Shown in pieces: positions 1-5,667 of a DNA stretch of 6,477 nt (the first letter of the stretch is position 1; every line of letters starts with the position of its first letter). Source of the DNA: an uncultured Cellvibrio sp. (GTDB lineage: Bacteria > Pseudomonadota > Gammaproteobacteria > Pseudomonadales > Cellvibrionaceae). Location: the NCBI GenBank assembly GCA_946886255.1, contig CAMPIG010000283.1, positions 1 through 6,477 of the forward strand, given 5' to 3'. The position numbers were made by a program, and so were the translations under genes. The notes below the pieces were generated by a model. That model had not been told where the DNA came from. It did not search any database and was given only the letters and a program-made list of their open reading frames with translations.

Positions 1-580
1 TGATGTCGGTAAAATTCAATTGCGTCACATCACCATTTCCACCGACGATACGCAGGGATTCAATATAGTCTTCGCCGCGCAACTCGGCGCTGCGCATTTG
101 CTTACGCACCATGTCATGACGCGGCGTCAGTAACAGCTGCCAATTCTTGCCGTCAAATTGCCATTCCGTGGTAAACCGTTCTTCAATCAATGCTACGTCA
201 GCACTGAAAAACGCGAGTAAAGTGCGGCTGATTTCGCGCTGGATCAATCCGCTTTGTTCTTCCGAGATACTGCCGGTGCCGTCTTCCTGCCAATGAATGA
301 TGTTGTCGGGGGTGATGGTGCTGGCATTGAAGAAGGGTTTGTCGCTGGCAAGGTAGAGTCCTTTTGCTTTCCAGAATATAAAGTGGCCGGATGAGGTAAG
401 CGGGTAGTCGAGACCTTGCAGTTGTTTTTGTTGTTCAAATTTTCCGTGGATGACGGTGACTGAGTTGAGTTGTTGTATAACGGTTTGAATCGTATTTTCT
501 TCGCTGTTGGCGAATGCAGCCTCGGTAAAAATAGAGAAAAAAGCTAGCAAGAAAAAAATAAAGTTATTGTTTTTGGTCAT
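1..580 (-). CDS. LolA-like outer-membrane lipoprotein carrier of the aryl polyene cluster, 3' end cut by window edge
   Basis: Reading from the ATG at 580 gives 193 codons without a stop before the window edge. Residues 1-24 form a signal peptide (Lys at 3, a Phe/Leu-rich core FIFFLLAFFSIF, then an AFA cleavage site before Asn25). The mature part shows a LolA-like pattern: a QTVIQQLNSV helix, GKFEQQKQL, then an FIFWKAKGLYL strand and alternating beta segments to the end. LolA proteins are about 200 residues long, so only a few residues are probably missing. Such proteins carry acylated cargo across the periplasm. APE clusters commonly encode their own copy, presumably for moving the polyene-lipid to the outer membrane (inference). 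A weak AGG lies about 9 bases before the ATG. The first part is visibly more AT-rich than the neighbouring genes, partly because of the signal peptide. It is separated from the thioesterase gene by a repeat-bearing gap, so it may have its own promoter. Confidence 0.85.
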   Translation of the reverse strand, partial: MTKNNNFIFFLLAFFSIFTEAAFANSEENTIQTVIQQLNSVTVIHGKFEQQKQLQGLDYPLTSSGHFIFWKAKGLYLASDKPFFNASTITPDNIIHWQEDGTGSISEEQSGLIQREISRTLLAFFSADVALIEERFTTEWQFDGKNWQLLLTPRHDMVRKQMRSAELRGEDYIESLRIVGGNGDVTQLNFTDI

Positions 581-641
581 TACAAAACCTATGGCGAGTT
601 CATTCGCAGCATTGACTGTAGTTTCAAAGCGGGACCGGCCA

Positions 642-737
642 GTTTAGCGGGGCTACTTCTGAAAACGCATGAATACATCCCTGTAGCTCCTTCACGTCAT
701 CCCTGACGTGAAGGTTTCAGAAGTAGCCCCGCTAAAC
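642..737 (-). repeat. Structured hairpin element 1 (23-bp perfect outer stem)
   Basis: Bases 642-664 and 715-737 are perfect reverse complements (23 bp). Inside them, 689-699 and 704-714 form a second perfect 11-bp stem with a 4-base loop, directly abutting the right outer arm. Read on the minus strand the order is outer arm, inner hairpin, conserved core (666-689, containing TACAGGGATGTATTCA), outer arm. The same order and core occur in element 2 on the opposite strand. There is no T-run after either arm, so it does not look like a simple intrinsic terminator, although it could slow or process transcripts between the thioesterase and LolA-like genes. It resembles REP-like intergenic repeats whose core I recall from other gammaproteobacterial genomes (memory, not checked). 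Confidence 0.85.
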
Positions 738-834
738 CGACCTCTGTGCTAAACATTAAGCATCAACACCTAATAGCGGAGAACTAAAATTTAGGATTTT
801 TCTAAATGTCGTGGCAACGCTCTTCCAGAGCAGG

Positions 835-932
835 GATTGCGAAGTGTATTACGAGACCATCAGAGGCATGGATGCCGATGCTGAGCGTACAGGGACGTAT
901 TCACAGCGTGTCTCGTAATACACTTCGTAATC
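835..932 (+). repeat. Structured hairpin element 2, inverted relative of element 1
   Basis: Bases 835-856 and 911-932 form a 22-bp outer stem with a single non-Watson-Crick position, G839 opposite T928, which is a G-U pair in plus-strand RNA. The inner hairpin runs 858-880 (CATC/GATG, a 3-base AGA bulge at 862-864, then GGCAT/ATGCC around a GG loop). The conserved core lies at 883-908 and contains TACAGGGACGTATTCA, matching element 1 at 15 of 16 positions. The outer stem sequence is unrelated to that of element 1 although the architecture and length (98 against 96 bases) are the same. It sits 20 bases beyond the thioesterase stop codon. Confidence 0.85.
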
Positions 933-952
933 TCTACGTCACCCACGAATTC

Positions 953-1375
953 TTAATCCGGCAATTTCCCAATCACTGCTTCCAATCGCTCGCGCAATAC
1001 CGCCGGCGACTCAAAACACATCACCCCGGTCTGTTGATCCACCGCTACCTGAATCGTATAGGCCTTCGTCAACCGCTCGCCGGTTTTCACATCACTGATT
1101 ACATAATCCAGTTTCAACCGATATTCCCATTCCCGCAGTGCACAACGCACGCGAATCTGCTGGCCGAAATGCAGAGGTTTGACGTACTTCAACCGCATAT
1201 CAATCACCGGCCAGGCATAGCCCGTTTCTTCCATCGCGACATAACTGTAACCCAGGGAATCGAGAAATTCGCAGCGCGCAATCTCAAGGTACTTCACATA
1301 GTGGCCATGCCACACCACGCGCATGGAATCCACATCGTGAAAGGGCACCAGGATGTCGGTTTCAGTAGCGTACAT
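953..1375 (-). CDS. Acyl-CoA/acyl-ACP thioesterase, 4HBT (YbgC-like) hotdog family, APE cluster
   Basis: A 140-residue single hotdog domain. Residues 12-34 carry the 4-hydroxybenzoyl-CoA thioesterase/YbgC signature: FHDVDSMRVVWHGHYVKYLE, with Asp16 at the position of the family's catalytic Asp and His23 in the VWH position. The rest alternates strand and turn as expected (VIDMRLKYVKPLHFGQQIRV, then RLKLDYVISD). The length fits the family (about 130-150). It hydrolyses thioesters. In APE clusters it is thought to release or proofread polyene intermediates from the carrier protein, in the cytoplasm (inference from context). The start has AGGA 10 bases upstream and lies 21 bases after the glycosyltransferase stop, so the two are probably co-transcribed. 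The stop is followed by hairpin element 2. Confidence 0.88.
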   Translation of the reverse strand: MYATETDILVPFHDVDSMRVVWHGHYVKYLEIARCEFLDSLGYSYVAMEETGYAWPVIDMRLKYVKPLHFGQQIRVRCALREWEYRLKLDYVISDVKTGERLTKAYTIQVAVDQQTGVMCFESPAVLRERLEAVIGKLPD

Positions 1376-1396
1376 AACCTGTTTTCCTACGCAAAA

Positions 1397-2143
1397 TTAT
1401 TCGTGTGGATTGCGCATGACCAGCCGCGGAAAACGGCGCAGCATGCCAAGGAATAACCGGGTGTGCATCCAGGTAATGCGCAGGTTGTCGCGCAGGATAT
1501 CGAAGTGGGAGGCGATATCATCCTGATAGACAATGTGCGTGGGAATATTTTTTACCGGCACGCCCTGCCAATACAAACGCACCAGAATATCGGTATCGAA
1601 ATCCATGCGTGCGCCGATGCGATGCTGCTGCAAAAGTTGCATGGTGGCAGCCAGGGGGTACAAACGATAACCACACATGGAATCTTTAAGCTGGCGCGAC
1701 AGGCTGTTAACACAGACCCAGAAGTCAGTGAGTTTGCGCCCGCGACGACGCGCCGGCGGCATCTGGTCATAGCTGCGCCAACCGCTGATGACGGCGGCGG
1801 GATGTTCGCGGCCGCCGGTTAAAAACAGCGGGACATCATCGAGGTCGTGCTGGCCATCGGCATCGACTTGCAGGGCGTGGGTGTATCCCGTTTCATAAGC
1901 GTGACGCAGGCCGTGACAAACGGCAGCGCCTTTACCACTGTTCACCAGTAACCGTAATAGTGTGACGCAGGAGCTTCGTTGCGCGATGTCAGCCAGCACG
2001 GCGGCGCATCCCGGCTCGCTGCCATCATCGACCAGCACGCAATCGAGCTGATGCTCAAGCAGACGGCCCACTACGGCGCCGATACGTTGCTGGTGGTTGT
2101 AGACGGGAATAATAGCGCAGGGGCGGAAGGCCGACTCAGACAT
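1397..2143 (-). CDS. Family 2 glycosyltransferase (GT-A fold) of the aryl polyene cluster
   Basis: A 248-residue protein with the motifs of dolichyl-phosphate-mannose-synthase-like GT2 enzymes: IIPVYNH (11-17), VDDGS (38-42), NSGKG (68-72), the metal-binding DAD of QVDADGQHD (92-100), CGYRLYP (157-163), and an acceptor-side segment MDFDTDILVRLYWQGVPV (180-197). No transmembrane segments follow, unlike full-length polyprenyl-phosphate GTs, so it is a soluble or peripheral enzyme. It would transfer a nucleotide-activated sugar to a lipid or to the aryl polyene. The donor and acceptor cannot be read from the sequence. The start overlaps the dehydratase stop by 8 bases (ATGTCTGA) with no clear Shine-Dalgarno sequence, which suggests translational coupling. 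Equivalent genes lie beside the dehydratase and thioesterase in described APE clusters. Confidence 0.88.
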   Translation of the reverse strand: MSESAFRPCAIIPVYNHQQRIGAVVGRLLEHQLDCVLVDDGSEPGCAAVLADIAQRSSCVTLLRLLVNSGKGAAVCHGLRHAYETGYTHALQVDADGQHDLDDVPLFLTGGREHPAAVISGWRSYDQMPPARRRGRKLTDFWVCVNSLSRQLKDSMCGYRLYPLAATMQLLQQHRIGARMDFDTDILVRLYWQGVPVKNIPTHIVYQDDIASHFDILRDNLRITWMHTRLFLGMLRRFPRLVMRNPHE

Positions 2144-2507
2144 AATTCAGGCGCCCGACGGAGAAGACCGTCTCACCGGCGTGGTAACGGAAGAGGGCAA
2201 AATCGCCGGACTCATCCATTTCTATAGTGAGCTCAAGGCGCATTCCCGGCTGAATCGGATTGGTGAATTTAAGGCGGTCCAGGGTTTTGACCGGTTGTAA
2301 CAAAGCGAGGAAGTCGCGTGCGCAAGCCACTGCCCAGTCGATCTGTACAACGCCTGGCAGGATAGGGAAGCCGGGGAAGTGGCCCTCAAAGCAACCCAGG
2401 TTGGCATCAACCTGCAACTGCAAGTCGGCGCGCAAACCGGCTACGCGGGCACTGACCACGTAAGGCAGGTGCGCAGGGCCAGAGGTTTTTTCAGCAAGTA
2501 CCGCCAT
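2136..2507 (-). CDS. apeI: ApeI-like 3-hydroxyacyl-ACP dehydratase (hotdog fold)
   Basis: A 123-residue single hotdog domain. The active-site segment at residues 41-58, EGHFPGFPILPGVVQID, is the FabZ/FabA-type motif: His43 is the catalytic His, and Asp57 takes the acidic position. FabZ has Glu there and FabA has Asp. The protein is shorter than FabZ (about 150), as expected for the ApeI family. It would dehydrate 3-hydroxyacyl-ACP intermediates to the trans-enoyl form that builds the conjugated polyene. In Xenorhabdus, ApeI works together with a second dehydratase, ApeP (established knowledge, from memory); no ApeP lies in this window. The ATG is 3 bases after the ACP stop, with AAGG inside the end of the ACP gene as ribosome binding site. 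It overlaps the glycosyltransferase start by 8 bases. Confidence 0.85.
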   Translation of the reverse strand: MAVLAEKTSGPAHLPYVVSARVAGLRADLQLQVDANLGCFEGHFPGFPILPGVVQIDWAVACARDFLALLQPVKTLDRLKFTNPIQPGMRLELTIEMDESGDFALFRYHAGETVFSVGRLNYV

Positions 2508-2510
2508 TGA

Positions 2511-2792
2511 TCAGCCTTGCTCAGTCTCGGCGTCAGGCACCTCAGGTTTATTGAGTAGCTCATACACCGCATCCACCACGTCCTGTACGGTGCGGACCTG
2601 TTTGAAATCCGAAGGCTGGATGCGCCGGCCGGTGAACTCCTTGAGTTTTACGGTGAGGTCAACGGCATCAATGCTGTCGATATCCAGATCTTCATAGAGA
2701 TTTGCATCGGGGGTAATAGCAGCAGGTTCGATCTCGAACAGCGAGACCAGGGTTTCCTGAAGGAAACCGTATATTTTTTCTTTTGAATACAT
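2511..2792 (-). CDS. Acyl carrier protein (APE type, DSI motif)
   Basis: A 93-residue carrier protein from the chosen ATG. The phosphopantetheine site is in LDIDSIDAVDL (residues 36-46) with Ser40 as the attachment residue. Helix 2 continues as TVKLKEFTGRRI and is followed by the usual RTVQDVVDAVYELL helix 4. DSI replaces the DSL of fatty-acid ACPs, as in other polyketide-like ACPs. The acidic tail after residue 85 is extra. It would hold the growing aryl polyene chain on a thioester. I chose the second ATG (2792) because GGA lies 9 bases before it; an in-frame ATG at 2801 would have GGA directly touching it and would add MFS. The gap of 168 bases upstream is the longest within this operon and may hold a separate promoter. 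It is 3 bases from the dehydratase gene. Confidence 0.9.
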   Translation of the reverse strand: MYSKEKIYGFLQETLVSLFEIEPAAITPDANLYEDLDIDSIDAVDLTVKLKEFTGRRIQPSDFKQVRTVQDVVDAVYELLNKPEVPDAETEQG

Positions 2793-2867
2793 ACTGAACA
2801 TTCCATCAAAAAGCGCAACGGGCCTTTTGTAACGGGTTGATTAAAGTCGATAAAAACCACGTTGCAC

Positions 2868-2901
2868 CCCCATAAAACGGGGCTTGAAGCGCAAACGGCA
2901 A
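2868..2901 (-). promoter_or_regulatory. Possible internal promoter before the ACP gene, with a CCCC/GGGG inverted repeat
   Basis: In the gap between the acyltransferase and ACP genes, the minus strand has TTGCCG (2901-2896), 18 bases, then TTTTAT (2877-2872), each matching the sigma-70 consensus at 4 of 6 positions. The -10 lies in the loop of a short CCCC (2868-2871)/GGGG (2879-2882) inverted repeat. No T-run follows, so it is not a convincing terminator. Predicted by eye only. Confidence 0.3.
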
Positions 2902-2960
2902 GATGCTGGCAGTTTAACAGAGGGATCTGAACTTTGCCTACAAAACACGGTCGTTTCGGG

Positions 2961-3749
2961 CTATCGGCGGGCGCTGAAAAATGCCACCAGATCGCGTGTT
3001 AGATGTCGTGCCGCTGCGCTTTGAAGATAACCTGCCCGGTAAGGCGTCGACGCAATCGGCTCTTCAACAGCGACGGTAAAGTGCGGCGGATTGGTGGGAA
3101 TCGCATACCACTTCTGGCGCTTGAGCAATGCCGCCGGTTCACACCGAATCACCACTGGCGTAATCGACACGCCAGCACTCAGCGCCACATTGGATGGACC
3201 GCGGTGAAAGCGTAGCGGTTCGCCGGGTCGTGACCGAGTACCTTCCGGAAAGATAATCAGGGATTGACCCTGCTGGATATTTTCCACACAGGCAGCAAAT
3301 AAATCGTCCCGCGCATTGCTGATGTAGTCGGCCGCGCGCACGGCAATGGCGGTAAACGGATTTCGCCACAAACTTCCTTTGACGACGCAATTGGTGTCTT
3401 CGGTATAGGCGATGATAAAAACCACATCCAGCAAGGAAGGATGATTGGCGATGATCAACTGGCCAGGGACACGCAAACGCTCGATGTGGTGCAACTCATA
3501 AGTGACCAAGCCCAACCAGCGCAGCAGGCGCAGATAAAAACGGAACACAGCGGCAATCAACAAGCGCGTCCAGCGGTGCTTTTGCCTGAACGGCATCAGG
3601 TAAAGCAGGGGGAAAAGACTCAGGGATAACACTACCGCGCCGCCACCGAATACGCCGAATCCCAGGGCTGTGGCCGGCAAACGCCAGCTACGCGAACGGC
3701 GCAGGCGCTGCCAGGGGCTCGGTGATTTACTCAGCGCGTCAGTCGCCAC
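2961..3749 (-). CDS. 1-acylglycerol-3-phosphate acyltransferase-like protein (PlsC/LPLAT family) of the APE cluster
   Basis: A 262-residue protein starting at GTG. A basic N-terminus (residues 15-23) precedes one hydrophobic segment at about 27-53. The acyltransferase domain shows motif I NHPSLLD (102-108, HX4D with His103 and Asp108), a KGSLWRNPF block (124-132) and motif III FPEGTR (167-172), followed by FHRGPSNVAL. The family transfers acyl chains from ACP or CoA to a glycerol- or lipid-type hydroxyl at the inner face of the cytoplasmic membrane. In APE clusters this gene is a standard member and probably joins the polyene acid to a lipid anchor (inference). The GTG overlaps the chorismatase stop by 19 bases, with GGAG 11 bases upstream, so it is in the same transcript. 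The length fits the family. Confidence 0.88.
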   Translation of the reverse strand: MATDALSKSPSPWQRLRRSRSWRLPATALGFGVFGGGAVVLSLSLFPLLYLMPFRQKHRWTRLLIAAVFRFYLRLLRWLGLVTYELHHIERLRVPGQLIIANHPSLLDVVFIIAYTEDTNCVVKGSLWRNPFTAIAVRAADYISNARDDLFAACVENIQQGQSLIIFPEGTRSRPGEPLRFHRGPSNVALSAGVSITPVVIRCEPAALLKRQKWYAIPTNPPHFTVAVEEPIASTPYRAGYLQSAAARHLTRDLVAFFSARR

Positions 3750-4717
3750 AGGCCGTCGATCTCCAGCAAGAGGTCGCTGCGGCAGACATCCGCCGCTACA
3801 AAGACCTGGGGCACATCACCGAAATGCTGTAATACCCCCGCCTTCACCACAGCCAGATCCGCCGGCTGACGCAGGTAGATCTTCAACACCTCAACGTCGA
3901 GCCGGTCCTCGCTGCCGCGCGACTGGCTCGCCAATACATGGGCGAGCAAGGAATCGATGTTATGCAGGGTCACCGCCAACTGCCCCTGAACGTCCCCCGG
4001 ATGACGGGTCATATGACCCACCACACTGGCAGTGCCAGAAACAAACAGTTTGTCGGTGCCGTCTTGCAGCGTCAGCAGGCTGGCGCGGGCAAAGGATGGA
4101 CTGCGCGGACCGTATTCCTGCGGATAATGGTAGGCGCTGACTTGTTGGGGATTTTCAAAATGAACTGGAGGCTGCTTGCTCGCCAGCAAGTAGATCACCA
4201 GATCACCGCCGCTGTGACCCAGGGCGCAGGCGGAGGGAAAATCTTTATCTTGTACGCCGTGACGGGCAAAAGCATCGAAACGCCCCACACAAAATTGGCG
4301 ATAGCGCTCTTCCTGCTGCTCGAAAGCGTTGATATCGGCGAGGTAATTCCATACCCGTACCATATAGGGATAACCACGCTCCTGCATCGAGCTCAACAAA
4401 CGGCTGTAGGCTTGTTCGGTCAACCGCTCCAGGCTTTCGTCATCGCTTTCTTCTACCCAGACCGCCAGTAACAGCAGTTCATCGCTCTGGGTCCAGTAAA
4501 GATTGTCGCTGTAATCCGAGACGCAGGAATCGGTTGTGGTGAGGGCTTCATGGATGCCGGCGGGCTCCAGCGGGCGCAGACCGGTGCTGATGACACCGGC
4601 CTGGGCGGGCGCCCGGCATTGTCCATCAAAGATCACGGTCGCCAGACAACCGGGACCAGCCGCAATAACCGGCGCCTCACCCGACTGGTAGCCACAATAA
4701 AACCCGCTCGCTTGCAC
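3731..4717 (-). CDS. Chorismatase, FkbO/Hyg5/XanB2 family (hydroxybenzoate-forming)
   Basis: A 328-residue protein from the chosen GTG; XanB2-type enzymes are about 330. Family blocks in order: RVWNYLADIN (121-130), ERYRQFCVGR (137-146), SACALG (162-167), ENPQQVSAYHYP (188-199) followed by QEYGPRSPSFARA, SGTASVVGH (227-235) and ADVCRSDLLLEIDG (309-322) near the C-terminus, the last in the YjgF-like half. These enzymes cleave the enolpyruvyl group of chorismate. FkbO gives a dihydroxycyclohexadiene acid, Hyg5 gives 3-hydroxybenzoate, and XanB2 gives 3- and 4-hydroxybenzoate for xanthomonadin and ubiquinone. Cys312 and Glu319 have the 7-residue spacing I recall for the Hyg5 catalytic Cys/Glu pair, which favours hydroxybenzoate formation. 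The frame stays open to an ATG at 4819, but a perfect TATAAT lies inside that extension and GAGG sits 7 bases before the GTG at 4717, so I use the GTG. It is first in the minus-strand operon and likely supplies the aryl starter. Confidence 0.9.
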   Translation of the reverse strand: MQASGFYCGYQSGEAPVIAAGPGCLATVIFDGQCRAPAQAGVISTGLRPLEPAGIHEALTTTDSCVSDYSDNLYWTQSDELLLLAVWVEESDDESLERLTEQAYSRLLSSMQERGYPYMVRVWNYLADINAFEQQEERYRQFCVGRFDAFARHGVQDKDFPSACALGHSGGDLVIYLLASKQPPVHFENPQQVSAYHYPQEYGPRSPSFARASLLTLQDGTDKLFVSGTASVVGHMTRHPGDVQGQLAVTLHNIDSLLAHVLASQSRGSEDRLDVEVLKIYLRQPADLAVVKAGVLQHFGDVPQVFVAADVCRSDLLLEIDGLWRLTR

Positions 4718-4724
4718 TACAAAA

Positions 4725-4728
4725 CCTC
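4725..4728 (-). promoter_or_regulatory. Ribosome binding site deciding the chorismatase start
   Basis: Minus-strand GAGG (within GGCGAGG) is 7 bases before the GTG at 4717. It supports the GTG over the longer in-frame ATG at 4819, which would place the coding sequence across the predicted promoter. Confidence 0.6.
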
Positions 4729-4763
4729 GCCAATTAGTCCGAATGACCCGCAAATGTGCGCGG

Positions 4764-4792
4764 ATTATAGGCAGAAACCCCGGCGGAAGCCA
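4764..4792 (-). promoter_or_regulatory. Predicted promoter of the minus-strand (chorismatase) operon
   Basis: The minus strand has a perfect -10 TATAAT at 4769-4764. The hexamer 17 bases upstream (TGGCTT, 4792-4787) matches the -35 consensus poorly, so an activator or a strong -10 may compensate. The transcript would start near 4757 and give a leader of about 40 bases before the GTG at 4717. Confidence 0.5.
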
Positions 4793-4838
4793 TGTTGATA
4801 ACAATGAAAATTGCGCCACATCCGACTGAAATATCGCC

Positions 4839-4867
4839 TTGCCTAGCCTGCGGTGCTCCCGTAAAGT
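4839..4867 (+). promoter_or_regulatory. Predicted promoter of the plus-strand (methyltransferase) genes
   Basis: TTGCCT (4839-4844), a 17-base spacer, then TAAAGT (4862-4867), each 4 of 6 to the sigma-70 consensus. The start would be near 4874, leaving a leader of about 26 bases with AGGGG before the ATG at 4900. It lies back to back with the chorismatase promoter in the 182-base divergent region. Predicted by eye. Confidence 0.35.
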
Positions 4868-4884
4868 ACGCGGGTTTCAACTTC

Positions 4885-4889
4885 AGGGG
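4885..4889 (+). promoter_or_regulatory. Ribosome binding site deciding the methyltransferase start
   Basis: AGGGG lies 10 bases before the ATG at 4900. It supports this start over an in-frame ATG at 4792, which would add 36 residues unlike the N-terminus of UbiE-type enzymes and would span both predicted promoters. Confidence 0.6.
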
Positions 4890-4899
4890 TAGAACTGCC

Positions 4900-5655
4900 A
4901 TGTCGAGCGGCGACCAGAACCGTATCGCACCGCATCCGGTGCTGCAGGATTATTACAATAAAGAAGAAGAGCGTCGTAAACGCGTGGACAACATGTTCGA
5001 CTCCTCTGCCGAACACTACGACTGGGTCACCGATGTCATGAGCTTCGGCTCGGGTCGTTGGTATCGTCGCCAGGCATTGCAACGGGCGGGACTCACCAGC
5101 GGCGATAAAGTCCTGGATGTGGGCGCCGGCACCGGTGTGGTGTCCTGGCTGGCACAACAGATCGTCGGTGATGACGGCCAGGTGGTTGCTCTTGATCCGA
5201 GTAAAGGCATGCTGACCCAGGCAGTTAAACTGGGGGTGAAGCAAGCGTCCCAAGGCTTGGGTGAAGCTCTTCCGTTTGCCGACAATACCTTTGATTACGT
5301 CACCATGGGCTACGCCCTGCGCCATGTCGCCGACCTGGGCGCGGCCTTTGCCGAATACCAACGCGTCCTTAAACCGGGCGGCAAAATCCTGTTGTTGGAG
5401 ATTACCCGTCCACGCGGCAAACTGGGGACCTTCTTCCTCAAGGTCTATCTCAAAGGCATCATCCCCAATCTGGCGCGCATCTTCCGCCGCAGTGCCGATA
5501 CCAAAGTATTGATGCGCTATTACTGGGACACTATCGAACAATGTGTGCCGCCGGAAACCATCGTGGCAGCCCTGCAACAAACCGGGCTGGAGAGCGTCAA
5601 GCGCGACGTGGTGCTGGGCATATTCAGTGAATACAGCGGCATCAAGCCCAACTAA
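4900..5655 (+). CDS. UbiE/COQ5-like SAM-dependent methyltransferase of the APE cluster
   Basis: A 251-residue class I methyltransferase, the usual UbiE length. The N-terminal UbiE-like block is NMFDSSAEHYDWVTDVMSFG (31-50) with WYRRQAL. SAM motif I is VLDVGAGTG (71-79), an acidic residue ends strand 2 (VVALDPS, 95-101), LPFADNTFDYVTMGYALRHV (124-143) follows, and the post-motif is VLKPGGKILLLEITRP (156-171). UbiE proper C-methylates ubiquinone and menaquinone precursors. Here the neighbours are ACP and polyene genes, and APE clusters usually encode a methyltransferase, so methylation of the aryl head or of a late phenolic intermediate is more likely than quinone synthesis (inference). The chromosomal ubiE normally sits with ubiJ and ubiB, which are absent here. 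It is first in the plus-strand set, 12 bases before the ACP gene. Confidence 0.85.
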   Translation: MSSGDQNRIAPHPVLQDYYNKEEERRKRVDNMFDSSAEHYDWVTDVMSFGSGRWYRRQALQRAGLTSGDKVLDVGAGTGVVSWLAQQIVGDDGQVVALDPSKGMLTQAVKLGVKQASQGLGEALPFADNTFDYVTMGYALRHVADLGAAFAEYQRVLKPGGKILLLEITRPRGKLGTFFLKVYLKGIIPNLARIFRRSADTKVLMRYYWDTIEQCVPPETIVAALQQTGLESVKRDVVLGIFSEYSGIKPN

Positions 5656-5667
5656 CAGGACGAATGA

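Larger units (their letters stand above)
581..952. other. 372-base intergenic region with two hairpin elements, no gene
   Basis: This stretch between the thioesterase stop and the LolA-like start has no credible coding sequence; the plus-strand frame open from 806 is antisense to the thioesterase. It contains two related long hairpins (642-737 and 835-932) in opposite orientation, separated by 97 bases. The spacer holds small AT-rich inverted repeats (TTTAG/CTAAA around 791-805) and a short GCTCT/AGAGC hairpin at 819-831. A weak minus-strand promoter for the LolA-like gene is possible: TTGAAA at 627-622, then 17 bases, then AATGAA at 604-599. The -10 match is poor, so I do not call it separately. 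Confidence 0.8.

Noticed and set aside
642..737. Rho-independent terminator for the thioesterase or LolA-like gene
   Set aside because: The stems are long and strong, but neither strand has a T-run after the closing arm, and the conserved core shared with element 2 points to a repeat family rather than a simple terminator.
642..932. CRISPR array or insertion sequence ends
   Set aside because: Only two units, in inverted rather than direct orientation, with internal secondary structure; no transposase gene and no target-site duplication that I can identify.
806..1456. Plus-strand open frame of 216 codons
   Set aside because: It runs through hairpin element 2 and then antisense through the entire thioesterase gene. 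No family motif or good ribosome binding site.
2648..2860. Minus-strand frame starting at 2860 ahead of the ACP gene
   Set aside because: It overlaps the ACP in another frame, and its translation loses all similarity to known proteins; the ACP frame has the phosphopantetheine motif.
3670..4471. Two overlapping plus-strand open frames (3670-4140 and 3938-4471)
   Set aside because: They are antisense to the chorismatase, whose family motifs run throughout this stretch; compositionally biased (Arg/Pro-rich) translations.
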